From the NCBI GenBank assembly GCA_964235675.1, contig CAXSEA010000201.1, positions 1 to 6,824 on the forward strand: 6,824 bases of DNA, read 5' to 3'. The notes beneath the pieces are model-generated. The model was not told the origin of the DNA and did no database searches. It saw nothing but the letters and a program-made list of their open reading frames with translations. Each line of letters opens with the position of its first letter. Position 1 is the first letter of the stretch. This document shows, one piece after another, positions 6,531 to 6,824 of this stretch. Source of the DNA: CAXSEA01 sp964235675 (GTDB lineage: Bacteria > Armatimonadota > Armatimonadia > Armatimonadales > Capsulimonadaceae). A program made the position numbers and the translations under genes.

Positions 6531-6608
6531 TTCGAGCCGCGAGTCAGACGAAAACCGAATGCCGACGCGCTATCACTCCCGTATTCAATTCAACAATGCG
6601 CTATGGAA

Positions 6609-6638
6609 ATCTTACCGGAAGGCAAGCTCCCAAGTCAA
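6609..6638 (-). promoter_or_regulatory. Probable sigma70-type promoter of the serA-pheT operon
   Basis: On the - strand, TTGACT (6638-6633, five of six consensus bases) and TAAGAT (6614-6609, four of six) are 18 bases apart. Transcription would start near 6602 and give a leader of about 100 bases before the serA ATG. This is the best promoter-like pair in the upstream region. Confidence 0.5.
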
Positions 6639-6743
6639 CGCGGGTTCGGGAATGGGTGCTATGCGGTGAGACCCTGTGCGCCCTGCGAGCGCCTTCCCTG
6701 AAGAGGGTTCAGGAAAAGTCCTCATTTCAGGGTGGCTCTGGTT

Positions 6744-6765
6744 CCCCTCCATTTCTATGGAGGGG
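6744..6765. repeat. Perfect 9-bp hairpin in a G/C-rich intergenic repeat
   Basis: CCCCTCCAT (6744-6752) pairs fully with ATGGAGGGG (6757-6765) around a TTCT loop. The + strand continues with GGGG, GG and GGG runs up to 6780, so a G-quadruplex is also conceivable. No T-tract follows on either strand, so it is not a classical terminator. The compact hairpin plus G-rich tail looks like a dispersed REP-type intergenic element, which cannot be proven from a single copy. Confidence 0.6.
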
Positions 6766-6824
6766 TTAGGGGAGGTCGGGAGCGCTTCACGGCAGCTTCA
6801 TTGAGCTTGTCAGACAGGAGTTCC
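6755..6824 (-). CDS. Possible last 22 codons of a gene upstream of serA (5' end outside window)
   Basis: Read on the - strand from base 6823, one frame gives ELLSDKLNEAAVKRSRPPLTPP and then TAG at 6755-6757. The first 13 residues look like a normal helical protein C-terminus. The tail RPPLTPP is encoded by the C-rich flank of the hairpin, and the stop lies partly in its loop. The protein cannot be identified from so little. The frame could be chance; it would be the gene preceding serA on the same strand, about 256 bases away. Confidence 0.25.
   Translation of the reverse strand, partial: ELLSDKLNEAAVKRSRPPLTPP

Noticed and set aside
6694..6716. CCTGAA-GAGGG-TTCAGG stem as a terminator
   Set aside because: Only 6 bp of stem, with no T-tract on the relevant side; likely chance.
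6499..6754. Riboswitch or tRNA in the serA leader
   Set aside because: No known aptamer core, T-box motif or cloverleaf could be recognised.
6383..6769. Open frames on the + strand over the serA start and leader
   Set aside because: They overlap the conserved serA N-terminus and the promoter region; no protein-like features.

Overview
The window looks like a piece of a GC-rich bacterial chromosome, most probably an acidobacterium (Terriglobia / Acidobacteriaceae-like). This is inferred from the style of the Ig-like repeat protein, the domain make-up of SerA and PheT, and the small secreted protein. No rRNA or other marker is present to prove it.

Layout. (1) Bases 2-709, + strand: the C-terminal end of a large secreted or surface protein made of Ig-like repeats, cut by the window edge. 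A 15-bp stem-loop (717-769) follows its stop codon. (2) Bases 744-1820, + strand: a decayed large serine recombinase. The catalytic domain is missing. The Recombinase domain, the zinc ribbon and the C-terminal tail remain, but they are spread over alternating frames. A perfect 19-bp inverted repeat lies inside this relic (1623-1673). (3) Bases 1769-2182, - strand: intact msrB, convergent with the relic and overlapping its last open frame. (4) Bases 2183-2381: a divergent intergenic region serving msrB and the next gene. (5) Bases 2382-2846, + strand: a small exported protein of unknown function. (6) Bases 2852-6498, - strand: serA followed by pheT, overlapping by 4 bases (GTGA), so they are read as a serA-pheT operon. 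PheT is short because the OB-fold tRNA-binding (B2) domain near its N-terminus is absent. (7) Bases 6499-6824: the serA leader with a recognisable sigma70-type promoter and a palindrome abutting the ribosome binding site, then a G-rich hairpin repeat, and possibly the last codons of another - strand gene.

How the genes work together. SerA makes the first committed intermediate of serine synthesis. PheT is half of phenylalanyl-tRNA synthetase; its partner pheS is not in the window. MsrB repairs oxidised methionine. These are housekeeping genes. The accessory content is confined to the first 1.8 kb, where a recombinase relic with visibly lower GC marks an old mobile-element insertion. I found no intact defence system, CRISPR array, tRNA or clear riboswitch. 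The points most worth a second look are the PheT without B2, the serA-pheT coupling, and the perfect inverted repeat inside the recombinase relic.
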